From: Oopsacas minuta
Taxonomy: Eukaryota; Porifera; Hexactinellida; Lyssacinosida; Leucopsacidae
Reading direction: 5' to 3'
Length of the DNA stretch: 64,000 nucleotides
Assembly (NCBI GenBank): GCA_024704765.1
Contig: JAKMXF010000296.1
Coordinates: 284,465 to 348,464, forward strand
Position numbers and translations under genes: made by a program
Part shown: positions 46,550 through 59,386 of the stretch, piece after piece
How positions within the stretch are numbered: the stretch's first letter is position 1
Layout: every line of letters starts with the position of its first letter
The notes under the pieces: generated by a model
The model's database searches: none
Seen by the model: only the letters and a program-made list of their open reading frames with translations
What the model was told of the DNA's origin: nothing

Positions 46550-46578
46550 TTGCGGGTCAAAATCCTACGCAACAGGAC
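46550..46578 (-). repeat. Right TIR and target duplication of Ginger-like element
   Basis: Exact inverted match of the left 25-bp TIR, followed by GGAC (46575-46578). The transposase start codon lies only 158 bp inside this end, so the promoter must lie in or next to the TIR. Confidence 0.95.
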
Positions 46579-47602
46579 TTAAATGGTGCAGATTTCGAAG
46601 GACTATCTACTGCTAGGGCTTTCTTAACCAAACATTGTCTATAATTGATGCAAAATTTTATTCGTTCCAATCTGATCTCTTTCTGATTAAAATTAACAGG
46701 ACATACATCGGATTGACATAAGCCTGAATATTAGAGCAATTTCAAAGATCCATGGGTTCACCTACTTTCTATTTACATTACAAACATATTATTATTAACA
46801 TTTCAGATAACAATGACGTTCATAAATATTTAGTGTAGGATATTTCCTCTGAAGTTACTTATTCTATCTAAATTCAACCACCAAAATGTGTGTATTTTCT
46901 AATATATGAATGTATACCAAAAATGTATTTATAATGAATAATGATTCTCTAAAATTTCATTTATTAGTAAATACCCTTACAAACGGATAATCGTATTGTT
47001 TTTGGTGAATTCGCATCTTAATTGGGAGTATTTAGAAATCAGATTCAGAATTTTGAGAATTAGAAAGGTTTGTGTGGAAGCTGTCAATTCGTTTTCGATT
47101 TAAGTCTTCGACCACTTATCACCCAAAAAATGGCCAGCTATGGGATCAAAATGAGCCCATCTTGGATTCTTCCTAGATATATGTCTTGAATTCTACTATA
47201 AGTTGATTAGAATAACATAGCAGCGCGAACCCGCAGTCACACGATGGGGTTATGACTATTTGGAGAATAGAATGTTGCCACATCACTGGCAATTTCAACG
47301 TTGTTGGGGAAACAATTTGCCCCTACAAATACTACTGACCACTCGAACTATGCGAAATCCATCGCTAATTGCGAATATTGGCATAATATTCGTTTTCTGA
47401 TTAAACTGGATGAAATATGTCCATTTTAATATCTTCAAAATGTGTGCGAAAATGTCACTTTCCAGTGGCTAAATATTGAATGGCAAATAATTGCACCCGA
47501 CCCTATCTTAAACAATATCTTATCGTCAACTAAAAATTGCAGAGAATTGATTGTTACCAGACATTGCAATGATGACGTTACGATTGAATAACATTGTTCA
47601 TT
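46579..47602. other. Gap: nothing recognised
   Basis: AT-rich sequence beyond the Ginger-like element, with no coding support on either strand. Confidence 0.35.
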
Positions 47603-47669
47603 ACTCACTCACTCACTCACTCACTCACTCACTCACTCACTCACTCACTCACTCACTCACTCACTCACT
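47603..47669. repeat. (ACTC)n microsatellite
   Basis: Sixty-seven bases of uninterrupted four-base ACTC repeat, nearly 17 units. Confidence 0.95.
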
Positions 47670-48661
47670 GCATAGACGGTGTCAATTCAGAATTTATTCC
47701 TCTTTTTCCCATTAAGAATCAAAATTTTCCGACTTAATTCTTATTCCCATTCTGAATGGAGAAGGAGCTTGAAACCCAAATCCTAATTCCATTCACGCAT
47801 TAAACCCATCACTTTATTTGATTTATTTTATTCATTTATTCGAAGCGCATTTATTAGAAATATGCCTCATTCGGTTGTATCAAAGTTCTATTCACTGGGA
47901 AGCCTGTACATTTGCCGACTATTACTAGAATGTCTCTGTCATAATGCATCGAGTTCCCAGTGAATCAGAGTTGTAGTTGTCCGGACCAGATCTCTGCCTA
48001 AGCAGGACAGGACTGAACCGATCCGTTATCACTAGCGGCATCAAATATAGATATTGATATGCTTAGAGTAATTTATATAAATCAAATTTATTCGTTATTG
48101 TTTATGTTTGTTTATTCCATATAAGTACAGAGCATCTAGTTTTATTCACACAATTTCACGAATATAGTTTACCGAGTAAATTAGGGCTTCATCTAGAGCT
48201 AGGTAACCCCGCACTCTAAGTGTCCATATAGTATTTTTCGCGCTTCCGAATTATTAAGAAAATGTGGATCGTACTTGAGAAAGGTCAGTTTTCGCTTTAC
48301 CTCATAAAAATTCACAAGAGTCAAGCAGCCCTGGATGGGTGGGTCGCACCCAGAAATGGCCTGGTGCAAACCTTCGGTCCTGCTCGGTCAATATACAAGA
48401 TTCAAGGATTCAATTATCGACAACTAAATTACTTTTCTTTCAATATAATACATGTTCAACATTGCATTATTCCCCGACGAAATCTCGATATTTACTAGGA
48501 TAGTAGCCCCTCATCTAATAATCAAAGCTAATACTCGTCTAGACCTATTTCTCCCTTCGTTTGAAGTCTGAATAGTTATAAAATTACTCTGGCAATCTTT
48601 TGGGATAACTACCTCTAGAAAAACTACTTGCAGCGCCAATACATCTGGTAAGCGGTAAATA
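47670..48661. other. Gap: small inverted motif, no gene
   Basis: ATTCACTGGGAA near 47890 is inverted as TTCCCAGTGAAT near 47953, and a GC-richer patch follows at 47980-48050. A 78-codon plus frame at 48262 shows no family features. Confidence 0.35.
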
Positions 48662-48663
48662 TA

Positions 48664-49999
48664 CAGGGTGAACAAAAGTATTGTCGTCATTTTAATATAC
48701 ATAAATTCAAATTCCACATTCGTATGCAACCCTCGCTATTGATTTCTCTCAGTAAATATGTTTTTATACTACTTAGTTAAACTCGAGTGAAGTCAAATCT
48801 TAAATAAATATATTTTGGAATTATTTTCGTCATTTTGGAAATTTCTACCTAATTTTTGTGATATGAATGTCCAGGATTACGGATGATCTTAAAGATCTCA
48901 GGCATTGGGGATGCTTAAAGCAGGAGAAACGCCTAAAAAGGTTGCTCAAGTGTTGAATGTCAATATTCGATCAGTTCAGAGATGGGGGCGTAGCGATAGA
49001 TTGGGATTTTCAATGAAATCAAAGCCTAGGTCTGGACGTCCGCCGAAAATTGATAGAGTTGCGAAAATTGTCATAGCAAAGTCTTGGGGAGAGAAGGCAA
49101 TCTACACGAAAGCTAGCTCTGAGATTAATGAGAAGGGTTGTGATGTCCTCACACCTCTGTACATCGATATTTGAGAAAGTCTCTAGGTACTACGCCATTT
49201 AAAGGCCGAAAAGGCCTCGATTGACCTTGAAAATGGAGAAAAGCCGGATCGAATTTGCGCAGAAACACAAGGGTTGGATTGTAGAAGATTGGAATAGAGT
49301 TCTGTGGTCGGATGAATCTCCATTCGAGTTGTTTCCAACCCCAAACAGACAGAATGACCGAGTTTGGAGCAAGGATTCTGGTTCAATCGAACCCTGCAGA
49401 AAGATGAAATTTCCGGCGAAAGTTCACGTTTGGGGCATGATGTCTCACCAAGCCCTATCTGAGCTGCATGTTATACCTCAGGGGCAAACTATTAATGGAG
49501 AGTACTATCGTACGAAGATTTTGGCTGGATCTTGCAAAGATGCGATCAATAGAAGAGCAAAAATGGATCGGTTTTACCGCGGGCCATGACTTCAAAGATG
49601 TCCGAGATAATTTTTATGCAAGACGGGGCTTCCGCTCATACGGCCAAACTAACGCAAGAATGGTGCAAACAGAATCTTCCAGCGTTTTGGCAGAAAGCGG
49701 AGTGGCCTGGGAACTCACTTGACCTCAATCCCATTGAAACTTATGGTCAATACTGAAAGACAAAGTGGAAGAGTTTGAGCAAGCAAGCACCATGAGTAAC
49801 CTCGTAAAAAATTTGGAAAAGGCATGGAGTGGTATTTCAGGAGATGATTTGCAACATATGGTCTCCAGTATGCTCAGGCGGGTAGCACTCGTATTAGAAA
49901 GACAAGGAGACTATATTGGGAAATAATAATGTATTAATTGTTGTATTTTGCCTACGTTTGATTCATGATATAAAACGACAATACTTTTGTTACACCCTG
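48664..49999. mobile_element. Tc1-like transposon with both ends
   Basis: 1336 bp, flanked by TA (48662-48663, 50000-50001). Inverted ends: left CAGGGTGAACAAAAGTATTG, right complement CAGGGTGTAACAAAAGTATT, both continuing GTCGT. It carries a broken plus-strand transposase. Confidence 0.9.
48867..49926 (+). pseudogene. Tc1-like transposase, several frameshifts
   Basis: Starts MSRITDDLKDLR; a frame change near 48900 leads to MLKAGETPKKVAQVLNVNIR and GRPPKIDR (helix-turn-helix and GRP linker). A second break near 49150 precedes TPFKGRK and LTLKMEKSRIEFAQKHKGWI. The nuclease has VLWSDESPFELF (Asp 1), then after another break near 49550 IFMQDGASAHTAKLTQEWCK (Asp 2) and SLDLNPIE (Glu), followed by TGG lost to TATG. 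It ends RQGDYIGK at 49926. About 345 residues if intact. Catalytic residues survive, but at least four breaks make it inactive. Confidence 0.9.
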
Positions 50000-50001
50000 T
50001 A

Positions 50002-51149
50002 ACTATTCAAGTATATACAGCTTTCCTATTTACACTGCACGTAGGTACACATATTTTCTTGCGGAAAATGATATTTCCTTCCTTTAGGGTCATATTGTAA
50101 ATATTTGAAATCAATCAGAACTTTCCATCATTCTTTAAATTTGCCTTTTCACATTGATAGTAATACATTTGTCTTGTAGTAATTCGAAAATTCAAGTAAT
50201 TTGCCTATGAATTTTCCATTTTTCAAATGGTTATCTTATTTGCTTGCCTATAGTGGTTATTTCTCCTTGTTGTTCAAAATATTTAACGGTACTTTCGGGT
50301 TTCTCCATCACGAACTTTTCTCCAAATATTTTTCTTATATTGTACTCAATGTATAGATTAAGAATTGTATTCGGATCAGAAATCTTTGGATAATTTCTTA
50401 CTAATTTTCGTTTGAACTTCTTATCCGAGCTTTACAAGACGATAATTTAATGCTTTCTCGTGGAGGTACAGAGATCCGAATTGGTTTTCTATCAAGAAAA
50501 TCTTGGACTTAACAGATTCACCATTATTCGCTGATTCTCTTGGAGAGATTTCTGTAATTCGAGCATACATTACGGATAGCCCCTCCAGGTCTATATCACC
50601 TCAGTTACTCTTAGTATGTCCTTTTTAGATCCCCATGCCTACGTTTTTAGGTATTCGCCGAGGTTACCGTATCCCAAGATTGACTAACCTTTATATATAT
50701 CATAGGCATAATACTTATACTTTGCTAAGAGTTTATTAGTAAAGAAGTGCTAGTAGATTTCATTTCGATTTATCCAAAATTGTTTGTGATTTTTTGAAAT
50801 TGCTCTTCATTTTTCAAATTATCGATTTTGTATCCTTCTTTGAATTCTTTTTAGAATTCTATTCTACTAGCTATTCTCTTCTGACGATGTAGAACAACTT
50901 TACCTTCGATTGTACGAGCCTATCAAATATATTCCCTGTGTTACACACATACAATGTGTACGTACTTTACCTATTTAGGAAAGCCCTCCAAAAATTCATG
51001 GATTTGGAACTACCATCTCTGTAACGATTCTATCACCGATTTGCTAATATGTGTATATATTCTGCTAAATATATATTAATTCCCTTCTATATAAGGGCTA
51101 CCATGCACCAGGATGTAGTAGTATATGGTAAATAGTATATTAGTGTACA
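50002..51149. other. Gap: nothing recognised
   Basis: AT-rich; no coding support, no paired termini. Confidence 0.35.
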
Positions 51150-52040
51150 GAATTATTTAATATGGCACAAACAGTACTTATATGCCCAAGAAAATTTATT
51201 ACTGAGATGTAGAAAACAAAATCAATTTCAAATGTGCCAATTTCTTTGCTTAGTTAGCTTTATTTGGAGAAAATAGCCCGATCTTTGATGAGCTGCAGCA
51301 TTTATTTATTGTATCTTTGGTTTCAAAGCTAACGTACGGAATGTTGTATAGATGCTTTTGTAGAACATATTAAAATTTGTCATGATAAATTTTCCAGGTT
51401 TTTGATTTACTGTAGTGACCATGGATGGTAATAATTTGTTAATAACTGTTTAGAAGTCGTAAACACTCTATGATAAAACAAAACTCACTATTCCCGATTT
51501 ATCGTGTATATCGATTTCCTATTCCCTTATAGTACATGTTGATATGATATATCCTACGATAATGATAGAATCATGAATATTGCTATATATGGCTGTATTG
51601 ATTATTATGCAATAATCTTCCTAGATATGTCATAACAAGATGTATTACAAATATAAGGGAAAATCGGAAATATACTATAAATCGGCAATAGTGAGTTTTG
51701 TTATACCACTGAGGGCTTTCTACTTGTAAATGGGTATTTACAAATTATTACCATCCATGGTGACTACTGTAACTCAAAAACCTGCCAACTTCATCATAAC
51801 AAATTTTTAGTATGTTTACAGAAGCATTTTACGTACCCACTTTACATTACTTTGAAATTTATGATGCGATATTTAACCTTCTACGTTCATCAAAGATTGA
51901 GCCATTTTCTACAAATTTTGCTTACTAAGCAATATTATGACATCGTTTTTGCTTTTTTGGTTTGGGCATGTGATGTTAACATATCAGTAATACATTTACT
52001 TTTGCATAAAAGTACTGTTTGTGCGATATGAAACCATTTA
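51150..52040. repeat. Large foldback element, arms about 400 bp
   Basis: The left arm (about 51150-51540) is the imperfect reverse complement of the right arm (about 51650-52040). Paired blocks: GGCACAAACAGTACTTATATGC with GCATAAAAGTACTGTTTGTGC; GACCATGGATGGTAATAA with TTATTACCATCCATGGT; AACAAAACTCACTATTCC with CAATAGTGAGTTTTGTT. The loop is about 110 bp. No coding sequence. Exact ends and target duplication are uncertain. Confidence 0.75.
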
Positions 52041-55000
52041 CAAATATATAATATACAGTACATCTCTAAATCCTAGTCCAAAATTCGAGGTTGATGGTTT
52101 CCCTTGTATAGAGAAGGCTATATTATATTGTTTTACTTATGTGAATTCCACATTGGCGGACACTACTTCCCGGGATTGGCTCTAATATGCACGGACATTG
52201 GTTGTCCATGCATCATGTTTAGACAGCCTGTGTCAAGCTTCCTAGGCTGTTAAGTGTCAGCGGATATGCAAACTCAACAAATTTTGACATTTGCCGCCTA
52301 TATTACACAAATTTCCAAAGTTAGCTCCATTGACGTAATATTTCTTAGACATGTAGCCTTGTATCTGATAACTAATTCCTTAAGTGACTGAAATATTTAC
52401 TCTCAAGGGGACATGAGCTTACCCAGCAGTGTTTTGTAATTTGTGTCCTAAACATTCCATATCAGCACAAAAACATTCTATAGAGATACTTCCACGTCGT
52501 CGACTGGTTCTACCAAGGTATATATACCTAATCCTTGGCACAACAAATTTCATTATGTAAATTATACCTATGTTCGCATTCTAATTACGCTGCTGTGGCA
52601 ACAGTCCCAGTAGCGGGTTCGTGTAAATTCATCTTGAAGTGCCAGTACCGATACTTGAAGGGATTTCCCGTATCGGTACTGTGGTTGTGGTTTTACCACT
52701 GAGAGTAACAGACTAGTCAAGCTAGTGAAAAGATCATTATAGGCATAGCAATTATAAAAGACTTCAACAATAATCCTAAATACACGAATTGCCTAAATAA
52801 TTGTTAATAAAGTAACAAAAGTCAAATTCAAATTTTGAATGACAATAATTACAGCACGTACCTAATTTTCGCGGTAGGTACGCGTTAAACTACTCCCTTG
52901 AGTACATTTGAATATTGTCAAATTGTAGTATTTGTGAAATTTTTCGTTTAGTTCACAATTCTACATTAGATGAGCGTCAAAAATACTCCTCATTGTTGTC
53001 AGAAGTTTCACTACTACCTAGATGCCACTAAAGTGTTTGTTTCAATATGTGTTCCTCAATAGGATTCAGACCAATAGGCTTACCAGTTTTCTAAGGAAAA
53101 CTTCTTCTAAACCAGGTCGCTCCTATTATATTACAAAATATATTTATTCCAGTACTCCAACTATATTTTGCTGTAAAGCTAAAGTGGACACAAAATTCTG
53201 ATAATTTTCGAACTAAAACTCAGAACTGATTCACTAATAATTTTATTGTTTATATGATCTTAAAACACTATAACCCTGCTCAAATTGAATCCTTGGGCAA
53301 ATTGTGTCTACCCATAGACGCTTGGACAAATGGCAAGATTCCTGGTCATTCCGGGGCGAATGTATGGGAATTTGGGCGTTTAGAGTGGCCATTTTCCAGG
53401 ATCATGGCCAAAATTCTTATTTCTCCAGCATCTAAAGGCATATTACAGATTGTTGAGTTATTATGTATCAGGACATTGAATTTATGTGAATTGAGATCAA
53501 CGCCCAAGAATTCTCGAATTTACCCAAAGTACGAATGCCACACATCATAACTAGTTTAGGACCTGAATGCAGCGAATATTTAATATTTAATTCACATATT
53601 ATGCCTTTCACTTTAAATATGCAAAACATCTTAATCAGGCTTGAAGCATGCGCTCGATACATAACTACTACATTTGTTAGTATCTTTTATAATTGAATGA
53701 AAGTAGATCGCACAGTCAGAAATTGTTATTGAATACACATTTTCAATTAGGATTTTATGTTTGTTATTAACTTACAATGTTCAATGTTCACTTTACGAAT
53801 TGTATTTGCCCAATTTGATACTACATGCTCACATGGCTATATCAAATGGCGATGATATTTCTGATTCCGCTCTTCAAAACACATTCTATTAACTTTGACA
53901 CTGACAATGATTCTACAGCAAACTCTCCAAATCTTCCTCATCAGCTGATTAGGTTTGCACATGTTTTTGACATTTCTCTATCCTAGATGTAGAGATATCA
54001 GTAGGAAAAAGCCACTATAACTGTAACTAGTGTTATATCAATAATCATGGAGTCTGAAAGTTAACTCAAATTTTTGAGACACTCTACGGTACGTTTTATT
54101 GATAGTGTTCTGATTTTTACATATACATAATCATGCACTAAGTTGAATATAACTATATATGTATATGTTTAGGGAACTGTTGGTTCATTATAATATAATC
54201 TTGTTTCAGCTCTGTAGGCGAGGTTTTTAAGCATGCAAACGAGCGGTATACCAGTATTTCATTATCAATTTTGAGTGAGAGTTGTCTAATTGTCCACCTT
54301 GAGCAATTAGGTTCGAGGCGGATAATAGGGAAACTGGAGAGTTACAACATTCTAAGTGATTAACCTTTGCGCAGTTTAAGTTTGTATAAGGGGACAAATA
54401 GAGAACCCAGGGAAAATTAGATACCTCATAATTAGAGAGGTCCCACTGTATATTATTTAATGCTGTCATGAATCTACAAATCTTTCTGATGTGCCTTAGT
54501 ATTTGTAATATTCTCCAATAGCATGGCTATTGTTTTTGCATCTAGACCAGGTACGGAGCTGTTGCGTAATACTTTGAGATTCATTGTATATTGGACGCTA
54601 GTATTACCATGGATATGCTATTACAAATTATACAGTAAGTATTTCTTTGAGACGCTGCTAATTAGCACCATAGGCGAGCCTATTCTAATGAGTCAGTCTG
54701 GCTTGTCTATGCTGGAAAAAATGACCTGGTCTGTACTTTTCTAGTATGACCAGGTTATCGTTTCCCTCCCAGACAGCAAGACTATGGTGCGTTTTACTAG
54801 CATCCCACTGGCTCGAAGTGTCTCAAAGTAGTAATTCCCAGGGAATAGGGAGATTATATTATATGAACATGAGCGGCGAATTTTGGTGTTGAGCGAAATA
54901 AGGTGAACTTAACTTGCCCAGTGTCACAATGTGGTGTGAATTGACCATAATCTGTTCTGCACAATGTTTACAATACTATTTTGTTAATCTTATTGTGACA

Positions 55001-55657
55001 TTTGTTACAATTGTTCTGCTCATTTTCTTCGAATTCTCTTCTTTTTGAGCGATTCTCGAGTTTACTCATTGAATTATTCAAATTTATGTCAACTTTCAAT
55101 ATGCTTATGTTATAACTGATGAATCATTCGATAAGCTAGTATCAGGGTTTGTTTCAATTATATTTGTACAATTTATTATTGTCTTGACATAATTGTATAA
55201 TTGTAATTGACATTTTAATTGACAAATTTTAACGAACATAATTGGAATTTTATTTTGATTCTAGAGTGTTTGTTTAGACAGAACTATCTTCCATATTAGC
55301 TTGACCTATTGTTGTTTTTATTTATTTTTTGATACAACTGGCTTCGATTAGAATTCTAGTTAATGCGTTGATTTTTCGAACATTGGAATTATTATTACCC
55401 CATTCTATTTCCTAATTGCAATTCTGGTGGTAATTATCGTATCTATATGTATATTAGGGTACCTCAGTTCTCTCTGTCAATTGAAAACGTAATTCGCTTT
55501 GCTACTTCTTGAGTTCCCTATGCGGTAATGATACTCCATACCGAATCTCCATGGGATCCAAAATGATTTAGTGGTACCGCAATAGTGTTTAGAAATGGCC
55601 GATTTTCAACCCAATTTTTGAAAATGATTATAATGACTAATGATTTAACAAATGGTT
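52041..55657. other. Gap: mostly unrecognised; hairpin at 52643-52681
   Basis: A perfect 12-bp hairpin CAGTACCGATAC (52643-52654) / GTATCGGTACTG (52670-52681) stands out. A single Tigger-like terminus (complement CAGTGGGACCTCTCTAATTA) followed by TA lies at about 54433-54454 without a clear partner. The 98-codon plus frame at 53254 and the 73-codon frame at 54523 show no motif I recognise and are not called as genes. Confidence 0.35.
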
Positions 55658-55659
55658 GG

Positions 55660-55850
55660 GTGTAGGTTTATGTCGGTCAATAAACACTTTGATAACCAAT
55701 CTAGTACACTTTAGAAGATATTAGTGAAAATCTCTTCAATCGTTGATAGGTGTCATACCAGCGTCAACACCACCGATTTGTGGTAATTTCTCCAAAACTG
55801 TACAAGCTTGGTTATCGAATAGTGTTTTTCACCGACATGAACCCACCACA
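55660..55850. mobile_element. Palindromic MITE-like repeat
   Basis: Arms of about 50 bp: GTGTAGGTTTATGTCGGTCA...GATAACCAA near the left end pairs with TTGGTTATCGAATAGTG...ACCGACATGAACCC at the right. No coding sequence; target duplication not resolved. Confidence 0.65.
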
Positions 55851-55937
55851 CAAGTGTAAGTTCTTTATGAAAAATTGAAAAAAATTATCAACACAATGGG
55901 CATATGGATTATACAATACAATTTATTGAGTAAGGAA

Positions 55938-58900
55938 TTGCTATTTACTGTCTTCTGTGACGTTTGGAAAATACTTTAATTTTTGACCGGTTTTTCCCAA
56001 TTACTTTGGCTACAAAGCTCAAAAATCTTATTACGCTCAATATCAGGCTTGGGAATATTTATATTACCACTATTCTTTATTTGCGGCAATTTCTAAAAAC
56101 ATTATGAACATCTAATAAACCACTTCTGAGATATGTCCACATATATGTGAATATCTGATGTTTGTTGAACATCTTCCTCTAGATTTTTCAATTATTCATA
56201 AATGACCGAAACGGTTACTATAAATCATTTCCCCGGTATTATTCATGTGCATCATTGTCAAAAAGTGGGCTTTGTATGGTTATAATTCTACCCATAACTA
56301 ATATTTGAGACTCTATTATTCTAGTTGTGACGTTGAACAGTTACAAGTATACATAACTGGTGGTATTGAACATAAATCATCAAATATATACAGTATTTTC
56401 AAATATCTTATATTTGTAGATACGTACAAAGTTGAGCATGACGAATCCTTGGACTTGTATGAGTAATTTTGGTTGTTAACTAACAATCTGGATCACTGAG
56501 ATCTGAGTTTTCAGAACCAGTTATCCAATTATGCATTTCTACTTTCTCTTCAGCATTTTCAATCAATTGGTCATCAATATCAATTTCCTGAATATGATTT
56601 TCGGGATTTTCTGTGTTTGATCTCAAAGCTCTATCCCACTGCAGGTTATAATTGTATGTGTGCATACAAATCAACAAGACGTTGCGGGTAAAGTGGATTT
56701 TTGCTCTTGTTTTGGAGAGAAGATCCCACACTATTTGTAATCGTGAATGGTGCATTTCAACTTTGCTAAGAACTAATGGCTGCTCCTGCATCAGGGACAC
56801 TTTCATGATGATATAAATACTCTTCAAAATTGTCTGAGAGAATATGCGATTTTTAAGACCATGACAAACCTGTATTATGCCATGCTTCACGAAAATTTCT
56901 AATGCTGTCTTGCCATCCAAATTCCTTACATTGCATAAACACTCTCTTTACATGCTTCAATGCAATTAATGTACTCACTAATTTTGAAGAATTTTCAGGA
57001 ATTGGTATATTCCAAATTGTTTTAGATCCTTGAACATAAATTGCTCTCCAGGGTACCATACCAATATTCTGATCTTATGATATTATGAATGTGCAGTGCT
57101 GAACAATAAATTTTGAATAGTTTGCGTCCTCCTCTTCTCGATGAACAATCAGTAGGTCTTGCAATAGTGTATAGTTTGTTTGCCAATACCAAAAGAACAT
57201 GTAATGGAACTAAAGCAACTTTTCCAAACTGACTCAGTCCAAATAATGATCGGTTCATTGACGACGTTATGTTGATTTGAGCTGCTTCATTGAAATCACA
57301 AGTAATTTGGACGAGAAAATCTATGTGAATTATTATTTATTGAAAGATATGTAAACAGTTGTTTCGGATTGTGATAATTCTCAAGACCTTTTCCCATGGC
57401 ATGGCAAAATTAAATTGTATACTATTAGGAGTTGACATATATAGATTTCTAGACTTTATCGAGATAATATTCACAGATAATTTCAAGAACTTTGTAATCA
57501 ATGCATAAATCAAATGGGCTCTGCTCTGGTGTAATAACCATATTATCACGATATATCTCAAGTGTAACTCGAGTAAAGATATCACCTAAGACGGACCATT
57601 TTTCATCCCAAGTCACTCTAATTCCAGCAATAGGGAACGTAATTCCTTCTCGAAGTAGTATTCTGCCTAATTCCTAGTAAGTAAGTTTTCCAAGTCCTAG
57701 GTGGCCTAATCTTTGAATATCTCGAGCAGCTTCAACGCTCAATCGTGTATTCACACAATTTCTAGCTGCCTAGCCAACTGTAGATACCACGATTTGGTTG
57801 TTGGAATCGCGAGGATGATGCAAACTAACTGGAATATGAATATCGTCGCCTTACATTAGTGCGTTTTAGTCTATTTTGTTGCAACTACACTAGTGAAAAT
57901 TCGAGCTTCCACTCTTTCTGCAAATAGTGCAACTGCAGTTGAAGATTTTTGTAGGTGTAGCATAATGTTTTGACAAAATTTCTCAAAGTGATTCTGCATC
58001 TCTTTCTCACATTTGATACACATCAGCCTACATAGTGACTGTTCTAATGGCCTGCCAGGTCAGGGCCTGATTTTTAAGCTTGATTATGTAATTATTGAAG
58101 GACGGTACAAAGGCTTGGCCAATGTGACCGCGATATCCTGAGTTACATCCCGCAGTACTTCCGGTGATACATATGTTTTCTTCAACAATTTATGGAAACT
58201 AGACATTAGTACGAACTTGTTCCCATTTATTGATTTTTAATTTTCCTGTTTCTAGATTAGATAACCTAACCTGACAAATGCTACATATAACCTTTGGTTT
58301 TTGTAGTTCACCTACCTCCGATGCAAAGTTAACTTGGTAATATTTCTGAACTCTATTTGATAACAGTTGCGAGGGTAGTTGCCGAAGAAATTCCCTTGCC
58401 AGAGCGGAAGCAAGCCTATTGTAGCAAACATACATACTCGATAAAGATTATCAAGATGATAATGATCATAGAGAGATGATACTTCAGTTGCTATGACCAT
58501 TTAGAGATACCACAAACGAAATGTTTGGGATTGAATTTCGAATATAACAAATGGCTGAATTGTTAATCGTAATCAGTATCTAATGGCCCTGTTAATTTAG
58601 AATGTCGCTATATTTGTAGTTTCACTGACTCTATATTCAATTAGCATAAAAATACTACCAATTTTGGATAGTCTTTCATTGTTCAACGTCATAACTCGAA
58701 TAATAGAGTCTCAAATGTTAGTGATGGGTATTATTACGCGTATACCCATACATAGCTCACTTTTTGACAATGATGCACATGAATAATACCGAGAAAATGA
58801 TTTATAAGTAACCATTTTGGTCATTTATGAAAAACGTTAAAGTAAGGAGGGAGATGTTCAACTAAAGTCCAAAATTCACATATAAGTGGACATATATCTC

Positions 58901-59098
58901 AGAAATGGTTTGTTAGATGCTCATAATGTTTTGAGAAATTGCCGAAAATATAGAATAGCGGTAACACAAATATTCACAAGTCAGATATTTAGCTTACTTA
59001 ACATTTATGAGCAATGTTGCCAAAGTAATTGGGATAAAACAAGTCAAATTTAAAATTTGAAAAAAATTCCAGACTTCACAGAGGTCACTGAATGGCAA
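55938..59098. mobile_element. DNA transposon with about 400-bp TIRs, family unknown
   Basis: 55938-56338 is the imperfect reverse complement of 58681-59098. Paired blocks include CAACTAGAATAATAGAGTCTC (left, complement) with CATAACTCGAATAATAGAGT (right), TTTTTGACAATGATGCACAT in both, and the outer TGTGACGTTTGG with CCAGACTTCACA. About 2.3 kb between the arms holds decayed minus-strand coding sequence (56480-58500). Long TIRs occur in MULE, P, Kolobok and other groups; none could be assigned. Confidence 0.8.
56480..58500 (-). pseudogene. Unrecognised decayed transposon gene
   Basis: Adjacent minus-strand frames read coding-like. They include MVIATEVSSLYDHYHLDNLY and FASEVGELQKPKVICSICQV, then KCEKEMQNHFEKFCQNIMLH. 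Next come RLSVEAARDIQRLGHLGLGK with GIRVTWDEKWSVLGDIFTRV. Later pieces are YWYGTLESN and QGSKTIWNIPIPENSSKLVS, then FMQCKEFGWQDSIRNFREAW. The end is acidic (EIDIDDQLIENAEEK...SDLSDPDC) with a stop at 56480. Several stops and frame changes lie between. Two CxxC pairs (CSIC, CIKC) could bind metal. I do not recognise the family; its position between long TIRs says transposase or accessory gene. Confidence 0.55.
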
Positions 59099-59386
59099 GG
59101 TTGAAAGCGCTCAAACCGAATATCAGTATTCATGACTAGTACAATAACCGAATGCTGATATTCAGTTGGTATCCAAATATTGAACTATTTGCCAATACTA
59201 TTCGGTTGCAACATTGGTAAATGGTAATTTCTTAAACAACAAACATTATGATACATAGTTGATACTCTATTTTCTGTTGAAAGTTTTTCAATTTCTTAAG
59301 AATTTACACTGTAGCCCAAACTACTCAATTCCATGTTTGTTTGTTTTTGACGAAATGGGCAACTGATGCCCCCTAATATGTATATA

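Larger units (their letters stand above)
40365..46574. mobile_element. Ginger-like DNA transposon, complete, 6210 bp
   Basis: Bounded by perfect 25-bp terminal inverted repeats starting TGTTGCGTAGGATTTTG (40365-40389 and 46550-46574) and by the 4-bp duplication GGAC (40361-40364, 46575-46578). TGT...ACA ends, a 4-bp duplication and an integrase with retroviral-type D58D35E and GPY/F modules are the known hallmarks of Ginger transposons. No reverse transcriptase, RNase H, LTR or primer-binding site is present. It carries one seven-exon minus-strand gene, a TIR-derived iteron array at its left (3') end, and a small nested MITE. It lies downstream of the third BAR exon, probably in the next intron. 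Confidence 0.93.

Noticed and set aside
40365-46574. LTR retrotransposon (Ty3/gypsy) suggested by the integrase and GPY/F module
   Set aside because: No reverse transcriptase, RNase H, protease-gag region or LTRs; the ends are inverted, with a 4-bp duplication, and the gene has GT-AG introns.
40365-46574. Maverick/Polinton, because of an integrase plus a cysteine protease
   Set aside because: No DNA polymerase B, ATPase or capsid-like genes, and 6 kb is far too short; ends are TGT rather than AGT-type with 6-bp duplication.
53254-53550. 98-codon ORF as a small gene
   Set aside because: No family resemblance, no supporting splice or regulatory signals, and length is within chance range for the many frames examined.
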